Part shown: in pieces, positions 5,792 to 6,368 of the stretch
Numbering within the stretch: the first letter of the stretch is position 1
Layout of the letters: each line of letters opens with the position of its first letter
Origin: Clostridiales bacterium UBA6388
GTDB lineage: Bacteria; Bacillota; Clostridia; Oscillospirales; Oscillospiraceae
Assembly: GCA_002437575.1 (NCBI GenBank)
Contig: DJQK01000046.1
Location: forward strand, 1 to 6,368
Length of the DNA: 6,368 bases
Direction: 5' to 3'
The notes under the pieces: generated by a model
What the model saw: only the letters and a program-made list of their open reading frames with translations
Databases searched by the model: none
Told to the model about the DNA's origin: nothing
Program-made: the position numbers and the translations under genes

Positions 5792-5826
5792 GGGACGATG
5801 CCCACATCGTCCCGGGAGACCGTCCC
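5792..5826. repeat. REP-like palindromic intergenic element
   Basis: GGGACGATG (5792-5800) and CATCGTCCC (5805-5813) form a perfect 9-bp hairpin with a 4-base loop, immediately followed by a small GGGA/TCCC hairpin (5814-5817/5823-5826). There is no T-run. It resembles short dispersed palindromes that I recall between genes in gut Clostridia genomes; that part is memory, not shown by the window. It could also be an extra stem shielding the mreB mRNA end. Confidence 0.55.
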
Positions 5827-5837
5827 GATACGCATAG

Positions 5838-5866
5838 AAAAGACCGGAGAAAATCTCCGGTCTTTT
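5838..5866. terminator. Terminator after the MreB-like gene
   Basis: AAAAGACCGGAGA (5838-5850) pairs perfectly over 13 bp with TCTCCGGTCTTTT (5854-5866) around an AAA loop. Both strands exit through TTTT, so it can work in both directions. On the - strand it lies about 30 bases beyond the MreB-like stop codon and ends that transcript, so the glycoside hydrolase gene is a separate unit. Confidence 0.9.
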
Positions 5867-5896
5867 ATCGTATGCAATTGGAGCGGCTTTTGCGCC

Positions 5897-6368
5897 TTAT
5901 CCCTCTTTCATGAGCTTGCGTCTTGCCAGGTTGATGGTGCCCTCCTGCATGGCGTTGATCCACTCGAGGCTCTTGCCGCAGCCGAGCGCGACGCAGGTAT
6001 CGGGGTCGTCCGCGATCGTGCAGGGAATTTCGGTGCGCTCGGAAATGAGGAAGTCGAAGCCGTAGAGCTGGCTGCCGCCGCCGGTCAAAACGATGCCGTT
6101 TCGCGCGATATCCGCGACCAGCTCCGGAGAGCTCATCTCGAGAACCGCCAGCACCTCGTCGACGATCTGCCTTGCAGGCCGCTTGAACGCTTCCATGAGC
6201 TCGGTGGACGAGACCATTTCCTCCTTGGGAAGTCCCGTTTTGAGGTCGCGGCCCTTGACGAGCATACTGACCTCTTCCGGCCGGTCGTAGACGCAGCCGA
6301 TGGTGATCTTCACCTCTTCCGCGGTATTCAGGCCAATGATCATGCCGTAGCGCTTGCGCATAAAGGCC
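5897..6368 (-). CDS. mreB: MreB-like rod-shape-determining actin, C-terminal part (partial)
   Basis: The frame enters from the right edge and ends at TAA (5899-5897), giving the last 156 residues, roughly the C-terminal half of a protein usually near 340 residues. Diagnostic stretches are IIGLNTAEEVKITIG, VSSTELMEAF, VLAVLEMSSPELVADIARNGIVLTGGGS (the actin-fold phosphate-binding turn LTGGGS) and DDPDTCVALGCGKSLE. MreB filaments lie under the membrane and direct lateral wall synthesis through the elongasome. The sequence after GGGS (QLYGFDFLI) departs from the usual LLRGLD-type wording, so it may be an MreB paralogue such as Mbl or MreBH rather than MreB itself. No mreC follows: the gene ends in a terminator, so it is the last or only gene of its transcript. 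The ATG at 6361 is internal, because conserved sequence continues upstream of it. Confidence 0.9.
   Translation of the reverse strand, partial: AFMRKRYGMIIGLNTAEEVKITIGCVYDRPEEVSMLVKGRDLKTGLPKEEMVSSTELMEAFKRPARQIVDEVLAVLEMSSPELVADIARNGIVLTGGGSQLYGFDFLISERTEIPCTIADDPDTCVALGCGKSLEWINAMQEGTINLARRKLMKEG

Larger units (their letters stand above)
5405..5896. other. Intergenic region without a convincing gene
   Basis: This stretch of about 490 bases separates the MreB-like gene from the glycoside hydrolase gene. It holds, from left to right, the upstream part of a promoter, short direct repeats (5422-5543), two tiny ORFs overlapping as ATGA on the + strand (38 residues at 5568-5684 and 30 residues at 5681-5773), a palindromic element (5792-5826) and a terminator (5838-5866). 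Neither tiny ORF has a strong ribosome binding site or a recognisable family, so they are not called as genes. The left part (5453-5550) is T/C-rich on the + strand. Confidence 0.7.

Overview
The window looks like a piece of a GC-rich Gram-positive chromosome, most likely a Clostridia/Oscillospiraceae-type Bacillota. This is inferred from several things: an L10-type ribosomal leader with an attenuator, consensus sigma-A promoters, strong GGAGG-type ribosome binding sites, a clostridial-style FeoB, and an MreB-like actin near a putative wall-type glycosidase. No taxonomic search could be run.

Layout. Positions 1-1302 (+ strand) are ribosomal stalk genes: the 3' end of rplA (L1), then a near-perfect promoter, a structured L10 leader with a terminator-like hairpin, rplJ (L10) and rplL (L7/L12). 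A strong bidirectional terminator follows, and the strand switches. The rest of the window is on the - strand. Read in transcription order it holds the C-terminal part of an MreB-like actin (5897 to the right edge), a terminator, a roughly 520-bp gap with repeats and palindromes but no convincing gene, a membrane-anchored TIM-barrel putative glycoside hydrolase with SH3-like N-terminal modules (3574-5373), another terminator, and feoA-feoB with an ATGA overlap (3453 down to 1355) converging on rplL.

How the parts work together. L10 and L7/L12 form the ribosomal stalk, and the leader is the expected site where the L10-L12 complex represses its own operon. FeoA and FeoB form a ferrous-iron uptake system; no feoC or clear metal-regulator box is visible. 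MreB and the SH3/TIM-barrel protein both point to the cell envelope, but a terminator and a separate promoter lie between them, so they are neighbours rather than a demonstrated operon.

I see no strong evidence for an undescribed multi-gene system; most of the window is housekeeping. The points most worth a second look are the uncharacterised membrane-anchored glycosidase, the direct repeats at and upstream of its promoter, the REP-like palindrome next to the mreB terminator, two tiny overlapping ORFs in the gap, and the absence of rpoB after rplL. Several translation starts were placed downstream of the longest possible start, on ribosome-binding-site or promoter evidence.
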